A stretch of 64,000 nucleotides of DNA from Glycomyces luteolus (GCF_027622875.1 NZ_JAPZVP010000001.1:1-64000); one strand, 5' to 3'; shown: positions 36,851 through 46,174, counted from the first letter of the stretch. The notes: generated from the letters alone by a model not told the origin. A program made the numbers and translations.

Positions 36851-37387
36851 ATGAGCACCACTGACGACCTCGCTCGCGACATCTTCAACCGCTCACACCT
36901 GACCGGGGAGTTCACGCTCCGGTCCGGTGTGGTCGCGCACGAGTACTTCGACAAGTACCTGTTCGAGTCCGACCCGGTCCTGCTGCGGCGCATCGCCGAG
37001 GCGCTGGCACCGCTGGTGCCCGCGCACGGCGTGGACGCGCTGGCCGGCCTGGAGCTCGGGGGCATCCCGATCGTGACCGCCCTGTCGCAGGTGACGGGCC
37101 TTCCGGCCCTGTTCGTGCGCAAGGAGGCCAAGACCTACGGCACGTGCCGCCTGGCCGAGGGCGGCGACGTCGATGGCCGTCGACTGTTCATCGTGGAGGA
37201 CGTGATCACCTCCGGCGGCGCCGTGCTCGACGCCGTCGAGGAGCTGCGGAACCGGGGCGGGATCGTCGAGCGGGGCCTGTGCGTCATCGACCGCGAGGCG
37301 GGCGGGTTGAAGAACCTGACCGATGTCGGCGTCGAGGTGCAGCCGCTGTTCACGATGGCCGAGCTGAAAGCCGCGGGAGCGAACTAG
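36851..37387 (+). CDS. pyrE: Orotate phosphoribosyltransferase
   Basis: 178-aa enzyme of de novo pyrimidine synthesis (orotate + PRPP to OMP). The PRPP-binding motif is VEDVITSGGA; FVRKEAKTYGT and LAGLELGGIPI are further family blocks. The ATG at 36851 is 26 bp past the dioxygenase stop with no strong ribosome site. A long perfect terminator follows. It is separated from other pyr genes, as is usual for pyrE in actinobacteria. Confidence 0.92.
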   Translation: MSTTDDLARDIFNRSHLTGEFTLRSGVVAHEYFDKYLFESDPVLLRRIAEALAPLVPAHGVDALAGLELGGIPIVTALSQVTGLPALFVRKEAKTYGTCRLAEGGDVDGRRLFIVEDVITSGGAVLDAVEELRNRGGIVERGLCVIDREAGGLKNLTDVGVEVQPLFTMAELKAAGAN

Positions 37388-37392
37388 CGCAA

Positions 37393-37434
37393 GCGAAGCG
37401 GGGCCGGACGAGTGATCGTCCGGCCCCGCTTCGT
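37393..37434. terminator. Bidirectional terminator between pyrE and the PASTA kinase gene
   Basis: CGAAGCGGGGCCGGACGA pairs perfectly around GTGA, followed by TTCGCGCG on the plus strand. Both convergent genes end within 10 bp of it. Confidence 0.8.
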
Positions 37435-37441
37435 TCGCGCG

Positions 37442-39241
37442 CTATCGGGCCCAGAGCCAGATCTCGGATCCCTTCGGGTGCTCGGTGCCCGCGTCGAGGG
37501 ACTGGTCGAACACCGTGCCGGTGAACCAGATCTGCGCGGTCTTCACCGTGAATCCCAGCTCTTCGAGCTTGTCGGTGGCGTCGCCGATGTCCATGCCGAC
37601 CACGTCGGGGACCTCGACCGGTTCGGGCCCGTCGCTCACCACGAGGTCGACGGTGTCGCCCGGCCCCGCCGGCTCCTGCCCGGCCGGGGTCTGCGAGATG
37701 ACCAGGCCCGCGTCGATGGTGTCGCTGTAGCTGCGGCTGACCTCGCCGACTTCCAAGCCCTCGGTCTGGAGCTTCGACGCGGCGGCGCCCTCGGTCTGGC
37801 CCACCACATCCGGGACGGTGAGCGGCGGGAAGCCGTCGGAGACGTAGAGCGTCACGGGCGTCCCGGCCTTGACCTCTTCACCCGCGGGCGGGTCGGTGCG
37901 CGTGACCTCATTGGCCGCGTAGTCGGCGCTGTACTCGCGCTCGACCTTGACGTCGGCGTCGAACTTCGCGAGCTCGCCGCGGGCCTGGTCCTCGCTCATC
38001 CCGGCCAGGTTCGGCACCTGGTACCGCTCGGGCCCTTGGGAGATGACGACGGTGATGGTGGCGCCGCGGCGGATGCGGTCGCCCACGCCGGGGTCCTGCG
38101 AGACGATCCCGCCGACGGGGACGCTCTCGCTGTAGCCGTCCACGAGCTCGACCTCGAAGCCCTCGGCCTCCGCGTACGCCGCGACCGACTCCCGGGTCTG
38201 GTCGAGCAGCGACGGCGTGGCGGTGTACCTGCCGATGCCGATCCACCACCCGGCCGCGGCGACGCCGACGAGCAGCAGAGCGATGAGCCCCAGTGTCGAC
38301 AGCGCCTTCCACGACCGCTTGGCCTTCGGCGGGTCCACGACCATCGTCGTCTGCACGACCCGCGTCGGCCGCGGGACCTTCCCGGTGCTGCCCTTCGCGG
38401 GCCGCACGTCGATCGCCTGGAGCCGCCGCAGGAACGCCCCGGCGTCGACCGGGCGCGCGCCGGGCCGCCGCGCGGCGGCGGCGGTCACGAGCTCGGCGAG
38501 CCCGTCCGGCACATCGGGCGCCTTCACCTGCGGGGAAGGGACGTCCTCGTCGACATGCCTGCGCGCCACCGCACCCGAGTCGGGACCGTCGAACGGCACC
38601 TCGCCGGTCAGCAGCTCGTACAGGAGGATCGCGGTGGAGTAGACGTCGCTCGCGGTCGTGGCGGGCTTGCCGTTCACCAGCTCGGGCGCGACATAGGCGG
38701 CGGTCGCGACGAGCGGGCCGCCGGTGTCGCGGTCGCCGTGGACCGCCTCGGCCAGACCGAAGTCCACCACTTTCACGCGGTCGCCGCGGCCGCCGTTCTT
38801 GAGCAGGATGTTCTCGGGCTTGATGTCGCGGTGCACGAGCCCGGCATCGTGCGCGGCCTGGAGCCCGTCGAGGACCTGCCCGCACAGCTCCACGGCCTCT
38901 TCGAGACGCAGGCGCCGACGCCGGTTGAGCAGGTCGCGCAGGGTGGTCCCGGGGACGTACTCCATGACCACGTACGGCAGTCCTTCATGGACGCCCTGGT
39001 CGAACACGGCCACGACGTTCGGGTGCGAGAGCCGCGCGATGGTCTTGGCCTCGTTGGCGAAGGCCTTCACGTCGAACCCGGCGACCGCCGCGTTGGTGAT
39101 GATCTTCACCGCGACGGTGCGGTCGAGGCGCTCGTCCCGCGCCTCGTAGACATCGGCCATCCCGCCGCGCGCGATGAGCCGCTCGAGCCGGTACCGCCCG
39201 TCGACGCGCGCACCGGTCAGGTCCCCTGTCGTGGTTGTCAA
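37442..39241 (-). CDS. PASTA-domain Ser/Thr protein kinase (PknB-like)
   Basis: 599-aa receptor kinase. Kinase domain ~16-275: GGMADVYEA, K46, HRDIKPEN with D139, DFG 160-162, AYVAPEL. One membrane helix (~314-336), then four PASTA repeats (from ~342 to the end) with typical VPDVVGxxxxxA starts; the last ends in WLWAR. PASTA repeats bind muropeptides/lipid II and such kinases regulate growth and division. TTG at 39239-39241 has GAGGTG close upstream and is preferred over GTG 39253. Not in the usual pbpA-rodA-pknB cluster, so it is likely an additional paralogue. Confidence 0.93.
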   Translation of the reverse strand: MTTTTGDLTGARVDGRYRLERLIARGGMADVYEARDERLDRTVAVKIITNAAVAGFDVKAFANEAKTIARLSHPNVVAVFDQGVHEGLPYVVMEYVPGTTLRDLLNRRRRLRLEEAVELCGQVLDGLQAAHDAGLVHRDIKPENILLKNGGRGDRVKVVDFGLAEAVHGDRDTGGPLVATAAYVAPELVNGKPATTASDVYSTAILLYELLTGEVPFDGPDSGAVARRHVDEDVPSPQVKAPDVPDGLAELVTAAAARRPGARPVDAGAFLRRLQAIDVRPAKGSTGKVPRPTRVVQTTMVVDPPKAKRSWKALSTLGLIALLLVGVAAAGWWIGIGRYTATPSLLDQTRESVAAYAEAEGFEVELVDGYSESVPVGGIVSQDPGVGDRIRRGATITVVISQGPERYQVPNLAGMSEDQARGELAKFDADVKVEREYSADYAANEVTRTDPPAGEEVKAGTPVTLYVSDGFPPLTVPDVVGQTEGAAASKLQTEGLEVGEVSRSYSDTIDAGLVISQTPAGQEPAGPGDTVDLVVSDGPEPVEVPDVVGMDIGDATDKLEELGFTVKTAQIWFTGTVFDQSLDAGTEHPKGSEIWLWAR

Positions 39242-39322
39242 CCCGCACCTCACTCATATACCGCGGCAAGCGGGCGCCGTGCCCCTACACCTGCTGAACA
39301 GTCTAGGAGCTTCGTACGACTC

Positions 39323-41536
39323 TCACAGGACCTCTGCGCCGGGGAACACGGGCTTGTCCGGCGCCACAACGCCGAGCCGCTTCGTGGCGCGGGTGAGCGC
39401 CACATAGAGGTTCCGCAGCCCCGAGGCCGCGATCGCGTCCGGGTCGACGACGATCACGCTGTCGAACTCGAGTCCCTTGGCCTGCTTCACTGTGAGCACC
39501 GACGCCTCGGCGATGCCCGCCAGGCCCGCGGCGCGCTCGGCCGTCGTCACGATCGCGACGCTGCCCTCGCCGACCGCGGCCTTCTCGGCCGACACCAGTG
39601 CTTCGACCCGCTCGTCGAGATCCTCCTGGGCGATCTCCAGCCACGGCCGGTGCCCCGATTCGCGCACGGAGCGCGGCCGCGCCGCCTCCACGTCGATCGC
39701 GTCGAGCACGCGCGTGGCGACCTCCATGATCTCGGCCGGGGTCCGGTACGACACGGTCAGCTGCTCGGCGCGCCAGGTGAGCCCGGAGTTCCCGAACACC
39801 TGGCCCCAACTCGTCGGAGCGGTGGGCCCGGCGGCCTGCGCGAGGTCACCGGCGACGGTGAAGGACCGCGTCACGCAGCGGCGCAGCAGCGCCCGCCACT
39901 CCATAGGGGACAATTCCTGGGCCTCGTCGACGATCACGTGCCCGAAGATCCAGCGCCGGTCGGCCGCCGCCCGCTCCGCCACGGAGACGAACGCCTCGTC
40001 CACCTGCCGCTCGCCGAGCCAGAACTCGTCGATCACGTCGGTGGCCTGCAGGATCTCCGACTCCTCGTCCTCGAAGTCGAACGAGGCCGAACCGGCGGCG
40101 ATCGTGAGCACGTCCTGCGCGTACGCGATCTGCTCGGCGGTCAGTTCGCCCGCCCGCTGCTTCACCTCGATCTCGCCCAAATGCTCAGCGGCCTCATCGA
40201 GCAGCGCCACATCCGCGGCGCTCCAGCCGCCCGGCTGCCGGAGGAGGAGCGCCCGCTCCTCCTGCCGCAGCACCGCGGCCGCCGACGCGATCAGCTCCCG
40301 GGACGCGAACAGGTCCTCCAGCAGCTCCTTCGCCGTCAGCTCGGGCCACAGCACCTCGATCTGGCCGCGGATCATCGGGTCGGAGGCGATCTCGACCGCG
40401 AACTGCGCCCGGTCCTCGAGACCCAGCAGGTTCTCCCCGCCGAGCGGGTCCTCGCCGATGATGTCCGCATACTGCGTCGCGAGGTCGGCGATCACGCGCT
40501 TGTGGAAGGTCTCGCGGGCCTCGTTATGCGGCAGGCCCGTCTCGCGGGCCGCATCGCGCGCCGCCGTGATCTTCTCCGGCCGCAGGTACAGCTCGTGGCC
40601 CTCGAAGTCGACCGGCACGGGCTCGCGCGGCACCACCTGGCGGTCGGCGACCGCGCTGGCGATGACGCCGGCCATCACGGCCCGGCCCTTGATCGCGGCC
40701 ACGGCCTCGGTCTCGGGGCGGTCGGCGACGACGCCGGGGAACAGCTGCGCGGGTGTGCGCAGCAGGACGTCGGTCTCGGCCAGGCCCGGCAGGACCTCGG
40801 AGATGTAGCGGAGGAACTGCTTGCCGGGGCCGATGATGAGCACGCCCTGGCGCTTGAGCTTCTCGCGGTGCTCGTACAGCAGGTAGGCGGCGCGGTGGAG
40901 CGCGACGGCGGTCTTGCCGGTGCCCGGCGCGCCGTCGACGATCATGACGCCCTCCAACGGGGCGCGGATGATCCGGTCCTGCTCGGCCTGGATCGTGGCG
41001 ACGATGTCCTGCATCGCGCCGGTGCGGGCCGCGTCGAGCGCCGCCATGAGCGCGCCTTCGGAGCCGATCGTGGATCCCGTTTCGCCCGCGGCGTCCAGGT
41101 CCAGGACCTCGTCGTTCACGGAGCGGAGGCGGCGGCCCTTGGTGTGGAGGTGGCGCCTGCGGCGCACCCCGGCCGGGGAGGCGGCGGTGGCGAGGTAGAA
41201 CCGGCGGCCGGCCTCGCTGCGCCAGTCGACGAGCATCTGCTCGCCGCCTTCGGCGTGGATCCCGATGCGGCCCAGGTACATCGGCACGTCGGAGGCGAGG
41301 TAGTCGAGCCGTCCGAAGCACAGGCCCTCCTCGACGGCGTCGAGCTGGGCGATGCGGCGGTGGTACAGGTGCGTCTCGGCGTCGCGCTGCGAGCGCTCCT
41401 GGTCGTTCTCCACGTGCTTGCGCCGCGACTCGTCGAGCCGCTCGTCGGCCTCGCCGCGGAGGCGGTCGAGGCGCGCGTACAGCTCGTCGAGGCGTTGCTG
41501 CTCGAACTGAACGGCCGGAGTGATGGCAGCGGACAC
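39323..41536 (-). CDS. helD: HelD-like RNA polymerase-associated helicase
   Basis: 737-aa superfamily 1 ATPase. N-terminal antiparallel coiled coil (~10-70), Walker A GAPGTGKTAVALHRAAYLL, motif II IVDEAQELSPMEW, VSYRTPAEI, and C-terminal LTVKQAKGLEFD and NLYVALTRATKRL. This is the class of HelD proteins that insert arms into stalled RNA polymerase and release it from DNA; actinobacterial members can confer rifampicin tolerance. GTG at 41534-41536 follows GAGGAG. Monocistronic, with a 272-bp divergent gap to metP. Confidence 0.9.
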   Translation of the reverse strand: MSAAITPAVQFEQQRLDELYARLDRLRGEADERLDESRRKHVENDQERSQRDAETHLYHRRIAQLDAVEEGLCFGRLDYLASDVPMYLGRIGIHAEGGEQMLVDWRSEAGRRFYLATAASPAGVRRRRHLHTKGRRLRSVNDEVLDLDAAGETGSTIGSEGALMAALDAARTGAMQDIVATIQAEQDRIIRAPLEGVMIVDGAPGTGKTAVALHRAAYLLYEHREKLKRQGVLIIGPGKQFLRYISEVLPGLAETDVLLRTPAQLFPGVVADRPETEAVAAIKGRAVMAGVIASAVADRQVVPREPVPVDFEGHELYLRPEKITAARDAARETGLPHNEARETFHKRVIADLATQYADIIGEDPLGGENLLGLEDRAQFAVEIASDPMIRGQIEVLWPELTAKELLEDLFASRELIASAAAVLRQEERALLLRQPGGWSAADVALLDEAAEHLGEIEVKQRAGELTAEQIAYAQDVLTIAAGSASFDFEDEESEILQATDVIDEFWLGERQVDEAFVSVAERAAADRRWIFGHVIVDEAQELSPMEWRALLRRCVTRSFTVAGDLAQAAGPTAPTSWGQVFGNSGLTWRAEQLTVSYRTPAEIMEVATRVLDAIDVEAARPRSVRESGHRPWLEIAQEDLDERVEALVSAEKAAVGEGSVAIVTTAERAAGLAGIAEASVLTVKQAKGLEFDSVIVVDPDAIAASGLRNLYVALTRATKRLGVVAPDKPVFPGAEVL

Positions 41537-41808
41537 GGCTCTCCTCGGATGCGGAGCGGACGGGATTGAAATCGAAGGTGCGCGAAAGGTGCCGGGCGCT
41601 GCGAGAGTGGTGAGCTCGCCAGTGCCGCTGAGCGTCGGGCGCAACTGAAAAAGCTTAGCGCTCGCGGGGCGGCATCGTCTCGTCCTCGGTCCCCGCGCAC
41701 GCCTGACGAAGATCACCTTCGGGTACTCGCGCGCTCCAGTGGTGCAGACTTCGCTACGGTATAGGCCGATATCAGCGCCCCGACCCCGATGTACTGGAGA
41801 GACTGCCG

Positions 41809-43374
41809 ATGGCGAGAGAACCGAATATCAGAGAGAACTGGGGGAGCCGCCTCGGGTTCATCCTGGCCGCCGTCGGTTCGGCGCTCGGGCTGGGGAACAT
41901 CTGGCGCTTCCCGGGCGTCGCCTACGAGAACGGCGGCGGCGCGTTCCTCATCCCTTATCTGGTCGCGCTGTGCACGGCGGGCATCCCGCTGCTGATCCTC
42001 GAGTTCACCATCGGGCGCCGCTTCCGGGGCTCGGCCCCGCTCGCGTTCCGCCGCCTCAACAAGAACACCGAGTTCATCGGCTGGTGGCAGGTGGCGATCT
42101 CGATCGTCATCGGCGTCTACTACGCGGTCATCATCGCCTGGGCCGCCTGGTACGCGTTCTTCTCGCTGGACCAGCAGTGGGGCGAGGACCCCGCCACGTT
42201 CCTCATGGTCGACTTCCTCCAAGCCGGGGGGCTCTACGACTTCGGGACCTGGCTCCCGGGCCTGGCCGTGGCGCTGGCGCTGGTGTGGCTCGCCACCCTC
42301 GCGGTGATCGGCGCGGGCATCAAGAGGGGCATCGAGGCCACCAGCAAGGTCTTCATCCCGCTGCTGGTGGTGCTCTTCGGCGCGCTCCTGGTGCAGGCGC
42401 TCACGCTCGACGGCGCGGTCGACGGCCTGAACGCGTTCTTCACGCCCGACTGGGAGGCCATCCGCGGCGCGCAGGTCTGGCTCGCCGCCTACGCGCAGAT
42501 CTTCTTCACGCTGTCGGTCGGCTTCGGCATCATGATCACCTACGGCTCGTATCTCAAGCGGAAGTCCGACATCACCACCTCCGCGTGGACGGTGGGCATG
42601 TCGAACTCGTTCGGCGAGATCCTGGCCGGCATCGCGGTGTTCTCGGTGCTGGGCTTCCTCGCGCTCGAGACCGGAGTGCCGATCGAGAAGCAGTCCTACG
42701 CGGGCGTGGGCCTGGCGTTCATCGCCTTCCCGGCGATCATCAACACGCTGCCGTACCTGGCGGGGCTGTTCGGCGTGCTCTTCTTCGTCTCGCTGGTAGT
42801 CGCCGGCTGGGCCTCGCTCATCAGCGTGGTCGAGGTCCCGGTCGCGGCGTTCGAGGACCGCTTCGGCTGGGGCCGCAGGAAGGCCGTCGCGATCGTCGGC
42901 GGCGTCATGGCCGCCGCATCGCTGGTGCTCTTCCCGACGGTCAACGGCCTCATGGTGCTCGACGTGACCGACCACTTCATCAACAACTACGGCATCGCGG
43001 TGGCCGCTCCGGTGGCGATCATCGCCGTGGTGTGGGTCCTGTGGCGGTGGCAGGAGCTGCGCGACGACGCGAACGCCACCTCGACGTTCAAGATCGGCCC
43101 GATCTGGTTCGCCTGCCTGGGCGTGATCACGCCGCTCGCGCTGGCGGTCATCCTGTTCTTCAACGTGCGGGATCTGCTGGCGGCCGGGCCCGACAGCCCG
43201 CTCGCGGACTACCACGAGTATCAGGCGTTCGGTTGGGCCGTCGCGGGCGGCTCGCTCGCGTTCGCACTGGTCATGGCATTGGTGCTGCGCCGCAAGGAGG
43301 CGCCGCCGGCCATCCCCGAAGAGGTCTTCGACGACGCCGGGTACGTATCGATCGAGAAGGAGGTCGACCTGTGA
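41809..43374 (+). CDS. metP: MetP-type sodium-dependent amino-acid transporter (NSS family)
   Basis: 521-aa secondary transporter with 11-12 helices. The NSS start motif WGSRLGFILAAVGSALGLGNIWRFPG contains the Na+-binding unwound helix 1; helix 6 and 8 motifs follow. ATG 41809 follows GGAGAG. The stop overlaps the 36-aa metS gene (GTGA), and the pair matches C. glutamicum MetPS, which imports methionine and alanine. Assignment as MetP relies mainly on this partner. Confidence 0.88.
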   Translation: MAREPNIRENWGSRLGFILAAVGSALGLGNIWRFPGVAYENGGGAFLIPYLVALCTAGIPLLILEFTIGRRFRGSAPLAFRRLNKNTEFIGWWQVAISIVIGVYYAVIIAWAAWYAFFSLDQQWGEDPATFLMVDFLQAGGLYDFGTWLPGLAVALALVWLATLAVIGAGIKRGIEATSKVFIPLLVVLFGALLVQALTLDGAVDGLNAFFTPDWEAIRGAQVWLAAYAQIFFTLSVGFGIMITYGSYLKRKSDITTSAWTVGMSNSFGEILAGIAVFSVLGFLALETGVPIEKQSYAGVGLAFIAFPAIINTLPYLAGLFGVLFFVSLVVAGWASLISVVEVPVAAFEDRFGWGRRKAVAIVGGVMAAASLVLFPTVNGLMVLDVTDHFINNYGIAVAAPVAIIAVVWVLWRWQELRDDANATSTFKIGPIWFACLGVITPLALAVILFFNVRDLLAAGPDSPLADYHEYQAFGWAVAGGSLAFALVMALVLRRKEAPPAIPEEVFDDAGYVSIEKEVDL

Positions 43375-43481
43375 CTCCCAGTGCCATTGCGATGATGATC
43401 GTCGCGCTCGCGGTGGTCGGCGGCGGTCTGCTCGTCTCGATCATCGCGCTCGTCAGGAATCCCGAACAGCACGAGGACTGA
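43371..43481 (+). CDS. metS: MetS small subunit of the methionine/alanine importer
   Basis: 36-aa single-helix protein starting TPSAIAMMIVALAVVGGG and ending VRNPEQHED. The short TxSAIxMM start, the helix and the basic-acidic end match the NSS-transporter small-subunit family. GTG at 43371 overlaps the metP stop by 4 bases. MetS is needed for MetP transport activity in C. glutamicum. Confidence 0.88.
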   Translation: MTPSAIAMMIVALAVVGGGLLVSIIALVRNPEQHED

Positions 43482-43486
43482 CGTCC

Positions 43487-43529
43487 GTCGACAATGGCCG
43501 CACACGAAGCGTGTGCGGCCATTGTCGAC
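43487..43529 (+). terminator. Perfect 19-bp terminator hairpin of metPS
   Basis: GTCGACAATGGCCGCACAC pairs perfectly across GAAGC, beginning 6 bp after the metS stop. Confidence 0.75.
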
Positions 43530-43901
43530 GTGCGCGACTGTCAGGTTCCTTTCTAATTCGGTTCCCCCCACCGGTTCCGCCGGCGTGTGGAGGCAGTCCA
43601 CCGGCTGCAAGATCGCCCCCGATGGCCACTGGCCGCCTGCCCCGCAGGGCGGCCCGTGGCGCGCGTCTCGCTTGACGCCGCCGCGGCGCTGGCCTACCCT
43701 TGACGACGTCCTTGTTCCCGACGTTAGGCACTCACTTGAAGCTCTAGGTCGTAGACATCGCGCCATCACGTCTCTGTGCACGTGACCGGTGTGTCTTCGA
43801 TCAAGAGGGTGCCCATTCCCGGGGGGATGTTCCCTTTACGCCGTTTCCGGCGCGATGTCTCTCATCTCGATTCCGTTCAGCATCGACCTGAGAGAGGTCT
43901 C
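43530..43901 (+). other. 372-bp upstream region and long leader of the ABC-F gene
   Basis: Holds a good promoter (43672-43700) that implies a leader of about 195 bases before ATG 43902. Within the leader, CGCCG/CGGCG (near 43840) can form a small hairpin, and ATG 43827 after GGGGGG opens in frame with the main gene. I could not resolve a separate leader peptide. Confidence 0.5.
43672..43700 (+). promoter_or_regulatory. Sigma70 promoter of the ABC-F gene
   Basis: TTGACG (43672-43677), 17-bp spacer, TACCCT (43695-43700); predicted start near 43707, about 195 bases before the coding ATG. Confidence 0.65.
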
Positions 43902-45497
43902 ATGACCACCTATATCAACGTTCAACAGCTCCGCTTCCTCTGGCCCGAAGGCGAAAGGGTCTTCGACGGGCTCGACGCCGTCTTCTCCGACGGCCGCACC
44001 GCGCTCATCGGCGACAACGGCACCGGCAAATCGACCCTGCTCAAGCTCGTGGCCGGTCTGCTCGAGCCCGAGTCGGGCACGATCTCGGCCTCCGGGCTCA
44101 TCGAGTACCTGCCGCAGGAGCTGCCGCTCCGCTTGGGCGACACCGTGTCCGATCTGCTCGGCATCGCCGGGAAGCGCCGCGCGCTGGCCGCCATCGAGGC
44201 CGGGGACGCGGACGAGGCCAATTTCAACGTGATCGGCGAGGACTGGGACTTCCTGGACCGCTCCCGCGTGGTCCTCGACGAGCTCGGCCTCGACCACGTG
44301 GACTTCGACCGCACCGTCGGCACCCTGTCCGGCGGCGAGTCGATGCTCGTGGGCCTGGCGGGCCGGCTCGTCCGCCGTCCTGACGTGCTGCTGCTGGACG
44401 AGCCGTCGAACAACCTCGACGGATCGGCGAGAAAGCGCCTGTACCAGGCGATCCGGCGATTCAACGGCACCCTCGTGGTCGTGAGCCACGACCGGGCGCT
44501 GCTGGAGCACGTCGACGCCGTAGCCGAGCTCTACAAGGGACGCATCCGCGTCTTCGAGGGCAACTACAGCGTGTACGAGCAGGCCATCGAGGCCGAGCAG
44601 GAGGCCGCCGCGCGCGCCGTTCGCGACGCCAGGCAGGACCTCACCCGCCAGAAGAAGGAGCTCATCGCCGCCCGCACCCAGAACGACAAGGGCGCCTCGT
44701 CATGGCGTCGCGAGCAGGCTCGCGGCGGCACGCCGAAAATACTGCTCAACGCCAAGAAGAACGCCGGCGAGGTGTCCTCCGCGAAGCTGCTCAACGCCAA
44801 ACTCGAGGACGTGGCCGAAGCCCGCGACCGCCTCGACGAGGCGGAGGAGAGCCTGCGCGACGACGGCGGGATCAACATCGACCTGCCCGAGACCAGCGTC
44901 TCCACCCACCGCGACATCGTGATCCTCAAGGGGCTCAAGGTGAGCGACCTGTACGGGGAGGGCCTGGGCCTGCACCTGCGCGGACCCGAGCGGGTCGCGG
45001 TCACCGGCGACAACGGCGCGGGCAAGACCACGCTGCTGCGCGCCATCGCCGACGCCGCCCGCGTCCCGCACGGGTTCCTCACCCAGCGGCTGGAACTGCT
45101 CGACGACGACGCGAGCGTGCTCGACAACGTGCGCGCGAAAGCCCCCGACGCCGCCGAGAAGCTCCTGCGGACCCGCTTGGCCCGCTTCGGGATGCGCCGC
45201 GACTCGGTCTTCCAGCTCGTGTCGACCCTCTCCGGCGGCCAGCGCCTCCGGGCGGCCCTCGCCACGGTCCTGTCCTCGCAGCCCGCGCCGCAGCTGCTGC
45301 TGCTCGACGAGCCGACGAACAACCTCGACATGAGCTCGATCCGGCAGCTGCAGCAGGCGCTCACGGCATTCCAGGGCGCCCTCGTGGTCGTGAGCCACGA
45401 CGAGGCGTTCCTCGACGGCCTCGGCCTGACCCGCCGGGTGGAGCTGACGCGGGGGGAGGGGATCGCGGTCGACGTGCCCGTGGCGGCGGGCGTGTGA
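43902..45497 (+). CDS. ABC-F family ATPase, possible antibiotic-resistance type
   Basis: 531-aa protein with two ABC domains: Walker A IGDNGTGKSTLLKL and TGDNGAGKTTLLRA, signatures LSGGESMLVG and LSGGQRLRAA, Walker B LLLDEPSNNLD and LLLDEPTNNLD. The interdomain linker is long and charged (ARQDLTRQKKELIAARTQND), as in ribosome-protecting ABC-F factors. No membrane helices. ATG 43902 follows GAGAGAGG. The extended leader is a feature of drug-inducible members. Distinct from EttA in this window; whether it protects from an antibiotic or serves housekeeping cannot be told. Confidence 0.85.
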   Translation: MTTYINVQQLRFLWPEGERVFDGLDAVFSDGRTALIGDNGTGKSTLLKLVAGLLEPESGTISASGLIEYLPQELPLRLGDTVSDLLGIAGKRRALAAIEAGDADEANFNVIGEDWDFLDRSRVVLDELGLDHVDFDRTVGTLSGGESMLVGLAGRLVRRPDVLLLDEPSNNLDGSARKRLYQAIRRFNGTLVVVSHDRALLEHVDAVAELYKGRIRVFEGNYSVYEQAIEAEQEAAARAVRDARQDLTRQKKELIAARTQNDKGASSWRREQARGGTPKILLNAKKNAGEVSSAKLLNAKLEDVAEARDRLDEAEESLRDDGGINIDLPETSVSTHRDIVILKGLKVSDLYGEGLGLHLRGPERVAVTGDNGAGKTTLLRAIADAARVPHGFLTQRLELLDDDASVLDNVRAKAPDAAEKLLRTRLARFGMRRDSVFQLVSTLSGGQRLRAALATVLSSQPAPQLLLLDEPTNNLDMSSIRQLQQALTAFQGALVVVSHDEAFLDGLGLTRRVELTRGEGIAVDVPVAAGV

Positions 45498-45500
45498 GCC

Positions 45501-45535
45501 GCGGCGGCCGTGTCCACGCCGGACACGGCCGCCGC
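45501..45535 (+). terminator. Terminator of the ABC-F gene
   Basis: GCGGCGGCCGTGTCC pairs perfectly across ACGCC, starting 4 bp past the stop. Confidence 0.65.
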
Positions 45536-45596
45536 AATCCCGAGGCGGCGCCCCTCGCGGACCGATACTGGGTTCGCCACTGACGAAGGAGTGCCG

Positions 45597-46103
45597 ATGC
45601 CGCCGATCCGAGCCCTGACCGCCGCCGCGGTCGTCCTGACCGGAGCCCTCGCGGGCTGCGGCGGCGAGGACCCCAAAAGCGACGACCTGGGCGGGGCCTG
45701 GACCGCCACGCTCGCGGTGACGACCGCCTGGAGCGAGATCGCCCCGCGCGCGACCGGCACCGCCGACGTCTCCTCCACCGGCAGCACCTCGGTGCGGCTC
45801 GCGGTCACCGGCCTCGCTCCGGGCACCGAGTACATGTCGCACGTCCACGACGGCGGATGCGACGAGGACCCGCCCGGCGGCGGCCACTGGCTCGCCGACC
45901 CCGACGGCGAGGACGCGGCCGGGAACATCATCGAGCTGTCATTCACCACCTCGGACACCGGCGTCGGCTCGGCCACCGTCTCGAGCGACCTCATCCTCGA
46001 CGAACGGGCCCGGAGCGTCGTCGTCCACGCCCCGGAAGCCCTCACCTCGTCCGAGGGCGCGGACGCCGACCGGGTGCTGTGCGGGAACCTCGACGCCGAC
46101 TGA
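45597..46103 (+). CDS. SodC-like (Cu-only superoxide dismutase-type) lipoprotein
   Basis: 168-aa exported lipoprotein. Lipobox LAGC puts the lipidated Cys at 21 after a hydrophobic signal. The mature part aligns by eye with Cu,Zn-SOD: copper ligands H82 and H84 (SHVHDGG), bridging H97 (GGGHW) and H144 (VVVHAPE), the R-x-x-C motif R159/C162 (DRVLCG) and partner C88. The zinc-loop ligands (two His and Asp) are absent; the loop runs straight into NIIELSFTT. M. tuberculosis SodC also lacks zinc. ATG 45597 follows GAAGGAG. Enzyme activity is inference. Confidence 0.7.
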   Translation: MPPIRALTAAAVVLTGALAGCGGEDPKSDDLGGAWTATLAVTTAWSEIAPRATGTADVSSTGSTSVRLAVTGLAPGTEYMSHVHDGGCDEDPPGGGHWLADPDGEDAAGNIIELSFTTSDTGVGSATVSSDLILDERARSVVVHAPEALTSSEGADADRVLCGNLDAD

Positions 46104-46174
46104 CCGGCCTCGGTCACTGCGCGGCTTAATGGATGGCGCCCGGGCGGGCCCTCCGCGTATCCTTGACGATCGTC

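Noticed and set aside
37412-41569. 1385-codon open frame on the plus strand opposite the PASTA kinase and helD
   Set aside because: Antisense shadow of two confident genes, including their intergenic gap; no recognisable domain.
43827-43901. Leader peptide for ABC-F attenuation starting at ATG 43827
   Set aside because: The frame runs without a stop into the main gene, so it would be an N-terminal extension and not a separate leader peptide.
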